Source: an uncultured Campylobacter sp.
GTDB lineage: Bacteria > Campylobacterota > Campylobacteria > Campylobacterales > Campylobacteraceae
DNA: 64,000 bases
Assembly (NCBI RefSeq): GCF_938041645.1
Contig: NZ_CALIST010000067.1
Location: 6,929 to 70,928 of the forward strand
Reading direction: 5' to 3'
The notes under the pieces were generated by a model, which worked only from the letters and a program-made list of their open reading frames with translations, searched no databases and was not told the DNA's origin. The position numbers and the translations under genes were made by a program. Positions 33,455 through 42,096 of this stretch are shown piece by piece; position 1 is the stretch's first letter; every line of letters starts with the position of its first letter.

Positions 33455-34021
33455 TCATTCAGGTTTTTTTGCGTTGTGTTGTAGATATTTTATGATCAAA
33501 TTTAGCTCGTCGCCCTCGAGCGCTACGTAGTTTGCATTGATCATCTCTTGTAAATTTGCAGGCCACTGATTTGCCGTGAAGCTCTTTGGCTCATGCAAGC
33601 GGTGACACGCCGAGCAGATCTGCTCGTAGTTCGTCTTTGCCTCCGCATAAAGCGCCTTAGCGTCCTTAGCTACGGCATCCGAACTGATCTCGTAAATCCC
33701 CTCCGCCTCATACCAGATCTCGCCGTAATCGTCCTCGAGCTTTTTGCCCTTTTTAAAATTTGCTTCGGCTTCGTTCGTAAAAATCGCGTAAATTTCAGCT
33801 TCTTTCATATTTTTTTGGATCTGAAGCTGATAGTTTTCGCTCACGACGCCTTTAATTTTAATCTTGGTAACGCCGCCATCGCTGGATATCACCTCGATCG
33901 GCGTTAAAATTTCAGCCTCGCCGATTGCTTTGCCGTCTTGCGAGATCGTAGCGGTTTTAGAGATTACCTCTCCGCTGAAAAGCGAACACGCACAGATAAA
34001 TGAGATAAAAATTTTCCTCAT
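33455..34021 (-). CDS. Monohaem c-type cytochrome, TorC-tail-like (locus 2)
   Basis: Periplasmic cytochrome of 188 residues, electron donor to the locus-2 reductase. The signal peptide covers about 1-17 (FISFICACSLFSG). The haem motif CSACH lies near residue 141, followed by RLHEPKSFTANQWPANLQEM, the TorC C-terminal pattern with ANQWP and a likely Met ligand. The N-terminal half, with ATISQDGKAIGEAEILTP, is related to the locus-1 cytochrome. No NapC-type domain is present, so an unknown partner must oxidise quinol. It is the first gene of a two-gene operon divergent from a Crp/Fnr-family regulator. Confidence 0.9.
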   Translation of the reverse strand: MRKIFISFICACSLFSGEVISKTATISQDGKAIGEAEILTPIEVISSDGGVTKIKIKGVVSENYQLQIQKNMKEAEIYAIFTNEAEANFKKGKKLEDDYGEIWYEAEGIYEISSDAVAKDAKALYAEAKTNYEQICSACHRLHEPKSFTANQWPANLQEMINANYVALEGDELNLIIKYLQHNAKKPE

Positions 34022-34075
34022 AAAGTATCCTTTCTAGGTTGTCTTTAACGCGAATTATAAATCAAAGATAAATTT

Positions 34076-34101
34076 AAATTTGTCGCGATTGCGACGAATT
34101 T
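34076..34101. promoter_or_regulatory. Palindromic operator between regulator and Tor-2 operon
   Basis: An inverted repeat AAATTTGTCGC-N4-GCGACGAATTT with one mismatch in 11-bp arms. It lies 47 bp before the ATG of the divergent regulator gene and 54 bp before the cytochrome start. The TTGTC-type half-sites with a short spacer suit a Crp/Fnr-family dimer. The link to this regulator is an inference. Confidence 0.6.
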
Positions 34102-34148
34102 ATCCTTTTTATGTAAAATTTACGTGAAATTTTATGCAAAGAGCTGCT

Positions 34149-34730
34149 ATGATAGATAGACTAAATAACGATTACAGCGAGAAATTCGACTTTTTAAGTA
34201 GGGAGCGGATTGCTAAATTTAGGCGCGAAAGCTACGCTCGCGGCGACGTGATCTACGCTCAGAAGTTTAAATTTATCATTCTGCTACGTGGCAGGGCGAA
34301 GCTAAATTGCTACGAAAACGGTAAGGAATTTATCTTTAGCTTCGTAAGAAGCGGCGCCTACGTCTGCTTGGATAAAAACACGAGCCTTGAAATTTTAAGC
34401 GACTGCGAGACGCTACAGATCAATATCTCGGAGCTTTTCGAGCTGCTTGGAGATGAGTTTGCAAGCTCGATCATAAACGCGCTTATCAAAAATATCTACT
34501 CGCAACGGATTTTAATTAAAGAGATCGTCTTTGCGAAAATCCAGACGCGGATTTTAAATTTCTTAAATCGCATCGCAAACGCAGATAAGATCGTGGAGCT
34601 TCCCTTTAATATAATGACGCTGGCAAGCCTACTTGGAGCGCCTCGCCAAAACGTCTCTCAGGCGATTACGAAGCTCGTAAACGACAAAAAGATCGTGAAA
34701 TTAAAGGGCAATAGGATTAAAATTTTATAG
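34149..34730 (+). CDS. Crp/Fnr-family transcriptional regulator
   Basis: DNA-binding regulator of 193 residues from the chosen ATG. The N-terminal cyclic-nucleotide-binding-like beta barrel includes DVIYAQKFKFIILLRGRAKLNCYENGKEFIFSF. A long dimer helix follows, then a C-terminal winged helix with NIMTLASLLGAPRQNVSQAITKL near residues 153-178, the usual Crp-type recognition segment. It lacks the four-cysteine iron-sulfur pattern of FNR, so its signal is not simply oxygen by that route. The ATG at 34,149 has an AAAGAG site; the ATG 15 nt upstream has none. Its divergent position suggests control of the locus-2 reductase operon. Confidence 0.85.
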   Translation: MIDRLNNDYSEKFDFLSRERIAKFRRESYARGDVIYAQKFKFIILLRGRAKLNCYENGKEFIFSFVRSGAYVCLDKNTSLEILSDCETLQINISELFELLGDEFASSIINALIKNIYSQRILIKEIVFAKIQTRILNFLNRIANADKIVELPFNIMTLASLLGAPRQNVSQAITKLVNDKKIVKLKGNRIKIL

Positions 34731-34801
34731 TCTGAATCTGCGCAGGGGATCTAAATTTAGACGAAAAGGATTATTTTAAGCGAAACCGCCTCATAAGACA
34801 A

Positions 34802-34830
34802 AGGGCTAAAACCAAAATGGGATTAGCCCT
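34802..34830. terminator. Shared stem-loop between convergent genes
   Basis: An 8-bp stem AGGGCTAA/TTAGCCCT with a 13-nt loop lies between the Crp-type gene and the convergent DUF805 gene. T-rich text follows leftward (TTTGTCTTAT), so it may serve the leftward gene best. Confidence 0.5.
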
Positions 34831-34875
34831 AAATTTAGCTTATTTGCAAAGCTTATGTGTGCTACAAAGCTACGT

Positions 34876-35283
34876 TTAAAAAATCGAGCCTCTGCTTGCG
34901 GGTCGCAACGGATCGTCTCCAAAGCGGTTGCCTCCGTTAGTGCCTTGCTGGATAAAAAATACGATCAATACTATCGAGCCTATTATCGGGACAAAAATTA
35001 ACAGATAAAACCAGCCGCTTCTATCGGTATCGTGCAGACGCCTTACCGCTACGGCAATAGAAGGTAAAAGTATTGCCAATAAAAAGATTGAGTTAATGAA
35101 ACCGATCATTCTACCGGAACTCGTAACGGCATAGGTGCCTAAAAAGCCATCCAATACTAACGTTATAATTCCTAAAAGTGCCGCAAATAATGCAAACCAC
35201 CAGTACTCTGAACGTGGTGCACGCCCCTCAAAGTTGCAATAATTCTCTTTGAGACAAGTGCGAACAGACTCTATAAAAGTCAT
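34876..35283 (-). CDS. DUF805 membrane protein, intact paralog
   Basis: Inner-membrane protein of the DUF805 family, 135 residues with four hydrophobic helices. GRAPRSEYWWFALF, AVRRLHDTDRSGWFYLL and the C-terminal NRFGDDPL are all present, so this copy is complete. It is clearly paralogous to the gene at 27,083, which has lost the C-terminal motif by a frame slip. The ATG has an AAAAAGGAG site. Function is unknown. The 35,284-35,581 stretch upstream contains nothing I can name. Confidence 0.88.
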   Translation of the reverse strand: MTFIESVRTCLKENYCNFEGRAPRSEYWWFALFAALLGIITLVLDGFLGTYAVTSSGRMIGFINSIFLLAILLPSIAVAVRRLHDTDRSGWFYLLIFVPIIGSIVLIVFFIQQGTNGGNRFGDDPLRPASRGSIF

Positions 35284-35581
35284 CTCAAACTCCTTTTTAA
35301 AAATAAGATAAATTATATAACAATGGCACTTAAATTTATCCTTTATATTGATTAAATTTTAAAATTTACCTTCGCAGCCGCGCTGTCTGGCAAATACATT
35401 AAAATTTATCTCGAATGAACTTAATAGCGAGCCGTTTGATAAGCGGAGGAGGGCAGGTTAGGCGGAACAAATTTTACTTTTTCGCTCGCTCTAAATAACA
35501 AAGTAGGGCGGCTGCGACTAGCACAATTATAATAGCGATTTTATCTGCTTTGCCATGCCATAGCCGTATAAATTTTAAAAT

Positions 35582-36607
35582 TTAGCCCTTTTGACGGCTT
35601 AAAATTTTAGAAATTTTTGCGGCGTCGTAAGTTTTTGCCTGCGCTTTTAGAAACTCGCAAAGCCCCTTCTGCTTGCAAAGGCCGTGAGCGAGCAAAAACT
35701 CCGCCGTGTCTGTATCATCCAGTACTGCGGCTAGCTTAATCAAGCCCGTTAACTCATTTTGCGGTAGCTCGCGCAAGCTTTGAAATTTTAAAATTTCCTC
35801 TACATAGCGTAGCCTTCCGTCGCGGAATTTTTTAAATCTCGCGCTATTTATGAACTCACGAGCGCGTGGATCAGGCGGATTTTTATATGCCGAAACGATA
35901 AAACCTGCATCTCGTAAAAATAGCAGCTCTCCGCCTGCAACCGAGCTTACCACTCCGCTAATATCTGTAGCGCCCAGCTCAAGAAGCAATGAAAACGTCT
36001 CAAAATCTCCGCACGATGTGGCTAGATGTAACGATCCGCGTGCATGTATATTTGCGCCGTGCTCTACCAAAAATCGCACTAATCGCAGCACATCCGCATT
36101 TTTTAAAATTGTGCGACGTCCTAACTTTTCGCTTGGAGTTATCAAATTCTTTTCGTCTGCACCCAAATCAGCGCTGCTTGGCGCATCAATACCCGCACCA
36201 AAATCAAGCGGACAGCCGTAAGAAATCGCAGTTTGCAACGGCGAGCCAATATATCCTTCATTGTAGTTCAAATCAGGCTTAAACGCAAGTATTCGAGTAA
36301 TTCGTGTAAAATCAAGCTTTCCACTTCGCATTAGTTTCATATTTGCAATAAATGGCGTAAAAATCCGCTCGCCAAACTCCCCGAAATCCTCGTCGATCCT
36401 GCCCCTGTTTTGCGCCGCGAAGGCTAAAAGTGCGTCCAAGCCCGCATCTATCTGCGCATCGCTAGCATTTTCATCGTAAAAAATTTCAAAATTTGGTTGT
36501 GATAAATTTGACTCTGCTTGCTGTGAAGCAGAAACTCTCGGGTCATCCTTAGCAGCGCTCAAAGCGCAGCCCGCAAGTAAAAGCCACAAAAAGATAAAAT
36601 TTTTCAT
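35582..36607 (-). CDS. Ankyrin-repeat lipoprotein
   Basis: Predicted periplasmic or surface lipoprotein of 341 residues. The signal peptide ends in LLLAGC (Cys 14). Ankyrin-like repeats follow in the middle and C-terminal parts: TILKNADVLRLVRFLVEHGANIHARGS, LHLATSCGDFETFSLLLELGA, and LIKLAAVLDDTDTAEFLLAHG. They point to a protein-binding role. I start at 36,607, where the ATG has a GAGGGCG site and opens a proper signal peptide. The longer frame begins 27 codons upstream with no ribosome site. Target is unknown. Confidence 0.75.
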   Translation of the reverse strand: MKNFIFLWLLLAGCALSAAKDDPRVSASQQAESNLSQPNFEIFYDENASDAQIDAGLDALLAFAAQNRGRIDEDFGEFGERIFTPFIANMKLMRSGKLDFTRITRILAFKPDLNYNEGYIGSPLQTAISYGCPLDFGAGIDAPSSADLGADEKNLITPSEKLGRRTILKNADVLRLVRFLVEHGANIHARGSLHLATSCGDFETFSLLLELGATDISGVVSSVAGGELLFLRDAGFIVSAYKNPPDPRAREFINSARFKKFRDGRLRYVEEILKFQSLRELPQNELTGLIKLAAVLDDTDTAEFLLAHGLCKQKGLCEFLKAQAKTYDAAKISKILSRQKG

Positions 36608-36776
36608 ATCGCCCTCGCTTAAATTTTGCGCGATTATATCAAATCTAAGGCTAAATTTAATGGCGCCTTGAAATTTCATAAAAAGCAAATGACAAATAAA
36701 TTTAGCCTAAAAAAGCGCCTTTTGATCTTAATTTCGCTAGAATTAGCCGTAAATAACCTAAACAAAGGAGCGGCAA

Positions 36777-37580
36777 ATGAAACTACTTTTTACTTTGATC
36801 TTGCTTTGTGCGGGGCTTTTTGCAAACACGCTGCAAGAGATCAGAAATAGCGGCGTCATCAGAGTAGGCGTCAGAGATGGTAGACCGCCTTTTAGCGAGA
36901 TTAGCGGCGGTAAATTTGAAGGCTTTGAGATCGAGCTTGCCAATGCGATCGCAAAGGCGATTTTCGGCGCTAAACAAGGCGAAGTGCAGTTTGTCTCTCT
37001 AAGCGCCGCCGATCGCGTCTCGTATCTAGTCAATAATAAAGTCGATATGGTCGCAGTTACCTTCGTCATCGATTCGGCGCGCAAAAATCATGTAGACTTC
37101 TCGATGCCGTATTTTTCGACCAATCTCGGCGTACTAACTCGCAAAGCAGACGCCATCAAAGATATATCGCGTTTGCGCGATATAAGGCTCATAACCGAAG
37201 AGGGCACGACCGTAGATAATTACCTCAAAAAAGAGAAATTTAGTAACGTAAGCTACTGCAAAAGCACAAGCGAATGCTACGCGATGATCCGAGACGGTAA
37301 GGCTGACGGATACATAAACCTTAATATCACGGTGCTAGCCTACGCCGTCGTGGACGATACGCTCGAAGTGCCGTTTCAAAACTTCGGTAAACCTGATTTC
37401 ATCGGTATTGGCGTGCAAAAAGGAAATAAGGAGCTACTTGATTTTATCAACGCAGAGCTTGTAAAACTAAGCAAAGAGGGTTTTTTCAAAAAGGCTTATC
37501 AGGATACCTTTGAGCCTTTTTACCGCGGTACGGCGGATAAAAAATACTTCCTTTTAGATGGAATTTATGACTTGCTATAA
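36777..37580 (+). CDS. Orphan SBP family 3 solute-binding protein, copy 1
   Basis: Periplasmic amino-acid-binding protein, 267 residues with a Sec signal peptide (about 1-18, LLCAGLFA). Landmarks are RVGVRDGRPPFSE, FEGFEIELANAIAKAIFG, VDMVAVTFVID and the C-terminal FEPFYRGTADKKYFLLDGIY. A Cys pair CKSTSEC, probably a disulfide, lies near residues 161-167. It has no lipobox, unlike the CjaA-like protein. No permease or ATPase gene is adjacent, so it must share another transporter, perhaps the one at 1.7-3.7 kb. It is followed by a close paralog 224 bp downstream. The ATG has an AAAGGAGCGG site. Confidence 0.88.
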   Translation: MKLLFTLILLCAGLFANTLQEIRNSGVIRVGVRDGRPPFSEISGGKFEGFEIELANAIAKAIFGAKQGEVQFVSLSAADRVSYLVNNKVDMVAVTFVIDSARKNHVDFSMPYFSTNLGVLTRKADAIKDISRLRDIRLITEEGTTVDNYLKKEKFSNVSYCKSTSECYAMIRDGKADGYINLNITVLAYAVVDDTLEVPFQNFGKPDFIGIGVQKGNKELLDFINAELVKLSKEGFFKKAYQDTFEPFYRGTADKKYFLLDGIYDLL

Positions 37581-37767
37581 AAGCGAGCTAGAAATTAAAA
37601 TATAAAATTTATCGAAGGCAGTTTGCATAACGAATAAATCTTGGGATTTAAAATTTAGAATTTGCGAAATTTTAAATCCCCGCTTTGCCCCTAAATTTCA
37701 AACTTGCATACGCGCAGTGATTGAATTTTAAACCGCTTGCATTTATTTTCTCTAAAATATATAGTGC

Positions 37768-37773
37768 TATAAT
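37768..37773 (+). promoter_or_regulatory. -10 box of SBP copy 2
   Basis: TATAAT 31 bp before the ATG at 37,805. It shows that the second binding protein has its own promoter, and it makes the longer upstream frame starting at 37,721 unlikely. Confidence 0.6.
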
Positions 37774-37804
37774 TATTTCAAAACTAAAAAGTAGGGGGCT
37801 TTTT

Positions 37805-38617
37805 ATGAGATTACTTTTTATTTTAGCCTTATTTTGCACTAGCATTTTTGCAAATACACTAGATGAAATCAGGCAGGCAGGGGTTATCAGAGTAGGCGTG
37901 CGCGAAGGTCGTCCGCCGCTAAGCGAGTCTAATAACGGCAAGTTTGAGGGCTTTGAAATCGAGCTTGCTAGCTCAATCGCCAAAGACATTTTCGGCGATA
38001 AAAAAGGCGAAGTGCAGTTCGTAGCCGTAACCGCAGGCGATAGAATCCCGTTTTTGAAAAATAATAAGGTCGATATGGTTATCGGCACCTTTATGATTAC
38101 GCAAGAGCGTAAGAAGCAGGTGGATTTCTCACTTCCGTATCTATCGGTAAATTTTGGCATCGTAACGCGTAAAGAGGATCAAGTGAAGGACTTTGCGCAG
38201 GTTCGCGATATGAGAATTTCAATCGAAAAAAACCCCAACGGCTCGATGACCGAGCGCTATTTGCGCAAAGAGAAATTTAGCAATTTAGTTTACTGCAAAA
38301 ATACCTCCGAGTGCTACGCGATGATGAAGGACGGCAGAGCCGACGGTTACGCCAATGACAACATCATCGTCCTAGCCTATGCCGTCGTGGACGATACGCT
38401 TGAAGTGCCGTTTAAAAACCTAGGCGCGGCGGAATTCTTAGGCGTCGGCGTGCAAAAAGGCAATCAAAGCTTGCTTGATTTCATCAATGCCGATCTAATC
38501 AAGCTAAGCAAAGAGGGCTTTTTCAAAAAGGCTTATGAGGACACTTTCGAGCCGTTTTACCGCGGCACTGCGGATAAAAAATACTTCCTGCTAGACGGAA
38601 TTTATAATATGCTTTAG
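37805..38617 (+). CDS. Orphan SBP family 3 solute-binding protein, copy 2
   Basis: Periplasmic amino-acid-binding protein of 270 residues with a Sec signal peptide (FILALFCTSIFA). It is a tandem paralog of the gene at 36,777: both share RVGVR-x-GRPP, GEVQFV, the CxxxxxC pair (CKNTSEC here), LAYAVVDDTLEVPF and the C-terminal DKKYFLLDGIY. The ligand site differs in part: VDMVIGTFMITQERKKQVDFSLPY is closer to the usual family text than copy 1. The ATG has a TAGGGGG site. Two copies may bind different amino acids and share one membrane transporter. Confidence 0.88.
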   Translation: MRLLFILALFCTSIFANTLDEIRQAGVIRVGVREGRPPLSESNNGKFEGFEIELASSIAKDIFGDKKGEVQFVAVTAGDRIPFLKNNKVDMVIGTFMITQERKKQVDFSLPYLSVNFGIVTRKEDQVKDFAQVRDMRISIEKNPNGSMTERYLRKEKFSNLVYCKNTSECYAMMKDGRADGYANDNIIVLAYAVVDDTLEVPFKNLGAAEFLGVGVQKGNQSLLDFINADLIKLSKEGFFKKAYEDTFEPFYRGTADKKYFLLDGIYNML

Positions 38618-39067
38618 ATCTTAGAATTCTAAGGCGCGGAATTTTGAAATTTTGAAATTCCGCTTCGCACACGGCGAGTAGAATTCCGCGATCTGCAAAT
38701 TTTGGAATTTTAGTAAGCGAGAAATTCCGCAAAATTTCAAAATTTAAAATTTTATCTCACGCTCGCTCGGTTTTAGAATATCTATTCCATTCAAAGCAAA
38801 ATTCTACGCTACGAACAGAATTTTATACACGACGGAATTTTAGAATTCTACCCGCACTGCGAATTTTAAAATCCCATGCTGCAACAGAATTTCGTAGTTG
38901 AGGGCTTTTGCGCTGCGATAAAATATAAATTTATCGTGCAGTGTAGAATTCCACAGATAAGCGCGATAAATTTAAAAGGATAAAATTCTGCGTGAGCTAA
39001 ATTCTGACTCACGGCAAAAGCGCAGTCGTCGCAGATACTATCGTTTAAGCTTTATGGTCGCAGAAAT
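38618..39067. other. Non-coding spacer, densest AATT-word region
   Basis: No gene. I count 11 AATT tetramers in the 140 bases from 38,621 to 38,760, about ten times the expectation for this base composition. Words like GAATTTTA, AAATTCCG and GAATTCT continue to about 39,010. Confidence 0.65.
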
Positions 39068-39655
39068 TTACTCAAACGCCTTGTAGTGCGCCTCGTCGGC
39101 GAATTCTAACATCTCGCGATCGCCCCTGCTGTCGCCGTAAGCGATAACGCGATCGAAAGCCTGCACGTCGTATGCTGCGCGCACGCGAGCGACCTTTTGC
39201 GCACCGTAGCAGTTCTGCCCCTCGATCTCGCCCGTGATGATGCCGCCTTTGCGCCGTATTTTGGTGCCTAAAAGCTCTAAGCCCTGCGCATCGCACCACG
39301 GACGCAGCCAGTCTTCTAGCGAGGCGGTGACAATGACGACCCTATCGCCCGCGGCTTTGTAGCTTGCGATCTTGTCCATCGCGCTTTGTTTTAGGATATC
39401 TTCGATGTGAGTGGTGGAGTATTTTTTGCAAATTTTATCGAATTTATCGGCGCTCATGCCCGCAAAAAAGTAGCCTAGAAGCTTTCCGCGCGTAAAATTA
39501 TTGCTCGCAAGACCTAGCTTATACGCCGCTAAAATGGGCGATAGCACCAAAATCCCGCGAAAGAATTTCTTAAATCCGACTACGTAGGCGACGAACTCAA
39601 GTAGCGAATCATCACGCGTGATCGTGCCGTCAAAGTCGAATAAAACAAGATTCAT
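39068..39655 (-). CDS. HAD-IB family phosphatase
   Basis: Cytoplasmic phosphatase of the HAD superfamily, subfamily IB, similar to phosphoserine phosphatases, 195 residues. Motif I is FDFDGTITRDDSLLEF near residue 8, motif II is VIVTASLEDWL near 101, and motif III is YGDSRGDREMLEFAD near 176. The cap domain is small, as in IB members. I start at ATG 39,655, which follows AGGAGA; an upstream in-frame TTG lies before that site. Substrate is not set by sequence; related proteins act on phosphoserine or phospholipid-type substrates. It lies downstream of typA, separated by a terminator. Confidence 0.85.
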   Translation of the reverse strand: MNLVLFDFDGTITRDDSLLEFVAYVVGFKKFFRGILVLSPILAAYKLGLASNNFTRGKLLGYFFAGMSADKFDKICKKYSTTHIEDILKQSAMDKIASYKAAGDRVVIVTASLEDWLRPWCDAQGLELLGTKIRRKGGIITGEIEGQNCYGAQKVARVRAAYDVQAFDRVIAYGDSRGDREMLEFADEAHYKAFE

Positions 39656-39704
39656 TGTTTCTCCTAGCAAAATTTTAGCAGCTCAAATTTTAAAATTTGT
39701 CTAT

Positions 39705-39741
39705 AAAAAAGGCGTGAAATTTAAAAGCTAAATTTCACGCC
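39705..39741 (-). terminator. Intrinsic terminator of typA
   Basis: On the minus strand, a perfect 13-bp stem (39,711-39,723 pairing with 39,729-39,741, GGCGTGAAATTTA type) with a 5-nt loop is followed by six T. It lies 27 bp after the typA stop. Confidence 0.85.
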
Positions 39742-39767
39742 AAATTTTAAAATTTCATTTTGAAATT

Positions 39768-41570
39768 CTATTTTTTCGCCATTCGTCTGCGCGTCGTAGG
39801 ATCTAAGTATCGCTTGCGCACGCGGATATTTACGGGCGTAACCTCCACAAGCTCGTCCTCTTCGATCCACTCCAGTGCGCGCTCTAAATTTAGCGCACGC
39901 GGCGGCACGAGCTTGATCGCATCGTCGCTACCGCTCGCGCGGACATTGGTTAAATTTTTACCCTTGATCGGATTGACGTCCAGATCGTTCGGGCGGCTGT
40001 GCTCGCCGATGATCATACCTAGATAGACCTTTGCCTGCGGAGCGATAAAAAGCACGCCGCGATCTTGCAGGTTCCACAGGCTGTATCCTAGCGCCACTCC
40101 GTTTTCCATACTTACGAGCGCGCCGTTTTGTCGCTTCTCGACCGCGCCGATGAAAGGGCGGAATTCCAAAAAGCTATGATTCATCACCCCTTCGCCGCGA
40201 GTATCGGTCAAAAACTGCGAGCGAAAGCCGATAAGACCGCGCGCCGGGATCTCAAACTCCATACGCGTCTGCCCATCGCCGGTAGGGTTCATCACCTTCA
40301 TCTCGGCCTTTTTACGACCGAGCTTTTCGATGACGGTGCCGGTGCAATCATCGGGCGCGTCGATAACTAAGTGCTCGAAGGGCTCACATTTGATGCCGTC
40401 GATCTCTTTGATGATGACTTCCGGGCGCCCGAGGCAGAACTCAAAACCCTCGCGGCGCATATTTTCAGCCAAAATCGTGATCTGCAGCTCGCCGCGACCG
40501 CTTACTTTAAATTTACCCTCGCCCGCGTTTTCATAGCGCATCGCGATGTTGGTTTTCATCTCCGCTTCCAAGCGTTCGTCGATCTTATTTGAGGTTACGA
40601 ATTTACCCTCCGTGCCGGCTAGCGGTCCGTCATTTACGCTGAAAATTACGCTAAGGGTCGGCTCTTCGATATGCAGCGCATCAAGCGGAATCGGATTATT
40701 GGGATCTACGATGCTATCGCCTACGTCAAGCGCGTCAAAGCCCGCAATCGCCACGATATCGCCGGTGCCCGCCGCGTCGATGTCGGTGCGCTCAAGCCCG
40801 CTAAAGCCGATGAGCTTTGAAATTCTACCGTTGATGTGCGTGCCGTCGGCTTTAGCTAACATAACGCTTTGGTTTTTGTTTATCGTGCCGTTGAAAATCC
40901 TAGCGATGCCGATCTTGCCTACGTAGTTGTCGTAATCGAGCGTGAAAACCTGCAGCTGCAAAGGATTGTCATCGCTACCGCTAGGGGTCGGAACATGAGA
41001 GATGATCGTCTCAAAAAGCGGCTTCATATCGGTGCTTTCGTCGTTTAGATCGTATTTTGCGTAGCCGTTTTTGGCCGCGGCGTAGATGACGGGGAACTCA
41101 AGCTGTTCGTCGTTTGCGTCAAGCGCTACGAAAAGATCGAAAATTTCATTTACCACGCGGTCCGGATCGGCTGCGGGCTTGTCGATTTTGTTTACGACTA
41201 CGATAGGTCTGAGCCCTAAAGATAGTGCCTTTTTTACGACAAATTTTGTCTGCGGCATGACGCCTTCTTGCGCGTCGACAAGCAAAAGCACGCCGTCGAC
41301 CATCTTTAGCACGCGCTCGACCTCGCCGCCGAAATCGGCGTGGCCCGGAGTGTCGATGATGTTGATTTTAACGCCGCCGTAATGGATAGCGGTATTTTTA
41401 GATAGTATCGTAATGCCGCGCTCGCGCTCTATGTCGTTGCTGTCCATCACGCGCTCGCCGACTTCTTGGTGATTACCAAAAGTGCCGGATTGTTTTAAAA
41501 GCTCGTCTACGATAGTGGTCTTTCCGTGATCGACGTGCGCGATGACCGCGATATTTCTGATATTTTCCAA
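39768..41570 (-). CDS. typA: GTP-binding translational GTPase TypA/BipA
   Basis: Ribosome-associated GTPase involved in stress and cold adaptation and in ribosome assembly, 600 residues, the normal length. G1 is AHVDHGKTT near residue 11, the switch region is RERGITI near 49, G3 is DTPGHADFGGEVER near 74, and G4 is NKIDKP near 129. Domain order follows EF-G. The BipA-specific C-terminal domain is present up to VNIRVRKRYLDPTTRRR. The gene is alone and ends with a strong terminator. It starts at ATG 41,570 with AGAAGAA upstream. Confidence 0.96.
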   Translation of the reverse strand: MENIRNIAVIAHVDHGKTTIVDELLKQSGTFGNHQEVGERVMDSNDIERERGITILSKNTAIHYGGVKINIIDTPGHADFGGEVERVLKMVDGVLLLVDAQEGVMPQTKFVVKKALSLGLRPIVVVNKIDKPAADPDRVVNEIFDLFVALDANDEQLEFPVIYAAAKNGYAKYDLNDESTDMKPLFETIISHVPTPSGSDDNPLQLQVFTLDYDNYVGKIGIARIFNGTINKNQSVMLAKADGTHINGRISKLIGFSGLERTDIDAAGTGDIVAIAGFDALDVGDSIVDPNNPIPLDALHIEEPTLSVIFSVNDGPLAGTEGKFVTSNKIDERLEAEMKTNIAMRYENAGEGKFKVSGRGELQITILAENMRREGFEFCLGRPEVIIKEIDGIKCEPFEHLVIDAPDDCTGTVIEKLGRKKAEMKVMNPTGDGQTRMEFEIPARGLIGFRSQFLTDTRGEGVMNHSFLEFRPFIGAVEKRQNGALVSMENGVALGYSLWNLQDRGVLFIAPQAKVYLGMIIGEHSRPNDLDVNPIKGKNLTNVRASGSDDAIKLVPPRALNLERALEWIEEDELVEVTPVNIRVRKRYLDPTTRRRMAKK

Positions 41571-41634
41571 ATTCTTCTCCGTTTATAATTTCAAAAACTG
41601 ATGATTATACTAAAAAAATTCTTAAGATAAAAAT

Positions 41635-42054
41635 TTACGAGTATTCTTTGACTTCGCAGACAAAAAACTCATACACGCGCTGTTGGATTAGCGCATCCTC
41701 GTCATCATCTCCAATCAAACGGCGTAGATGTGAAAAATCAATCTTTTTGATATATTTTTTGTTATTTTTGATATCTCTGTCGATCTCTTTTAGAAGCGAG
41801 TCTAAATTTAAACTTTTATAGGTTTTCGCCTTTAAGATATACTCTTTTACGATGGAAACAAGCACGCCGATGCGCTGCTCGTCGACCGGATAAATTTCGC
41901 CCGCTATATCTTTGATCACGTCGTAATCCTCGTCGGTCTGCTTCTTTTTGGCAAGCAGCATCGCGGCAAAAATTTTGGCTCTGAACTCAATAGAGCGATG
42001 ATGAGGGATAAAAACCTCGCGAAATACGGATAAAAGATGATTTTTGAAATTCAT
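41635..42054 (-). CDS. Hypothetical helical protein
   Basis: A 139-residue soluble, helical, charged protein that I do not recognise with confidence. It has FREVFIPHHRSIEFRAKIFAAMLLAKKKQ near the start, a DYDVIKDIAGEIYPVDEQRIGVLVSIVKEYI helix pair, and a Lys/Asp-rich C-terminal half. There is no signal peptide or membrane segment. A TerB-like helical fold is possible. It starts 43 bp from the divergent SRP RNA gene. The ribosome site is weak (TAAGAT). Confidence 0.68.
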   Translation of the reverse strand: MNFKNHLLSVFREVFIPHHRSIEFRAKIFAAMLLAKKKQTDEDYDVIKDIAGEIYPVDEQRIGVLVSIVKEYILKAKTYKSLNLDSLLKEIDRDIKNNKKYIKKIDFSHLRRLIGDDDEDALIQQRVYEFFVCEVKEYS

Positions 42055-42083
42055 TTATAATCTTACTTTAAGAAACATTTCCA

Positions 42084-42089
42084 TATAAT
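42084..42089 (+). promoter_or_regulatory. -10 box of the SRP RNA gene
   Basis: TATAAT on the plus strand, 8 bp before the first base of the predicted RNA at 42,097. Confidence 0.65.
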
Positions 42090-42096
42090 CCCGTTT

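Noticed and set aside
36649..36710. Inverted repeat AGGCTAAATTTA/TAAATTTAGCCT as mobile-element ends
   Set aside because: Only 38 bp lie between the arms and the words are the common AAATTT spacer text; no transposase is near.
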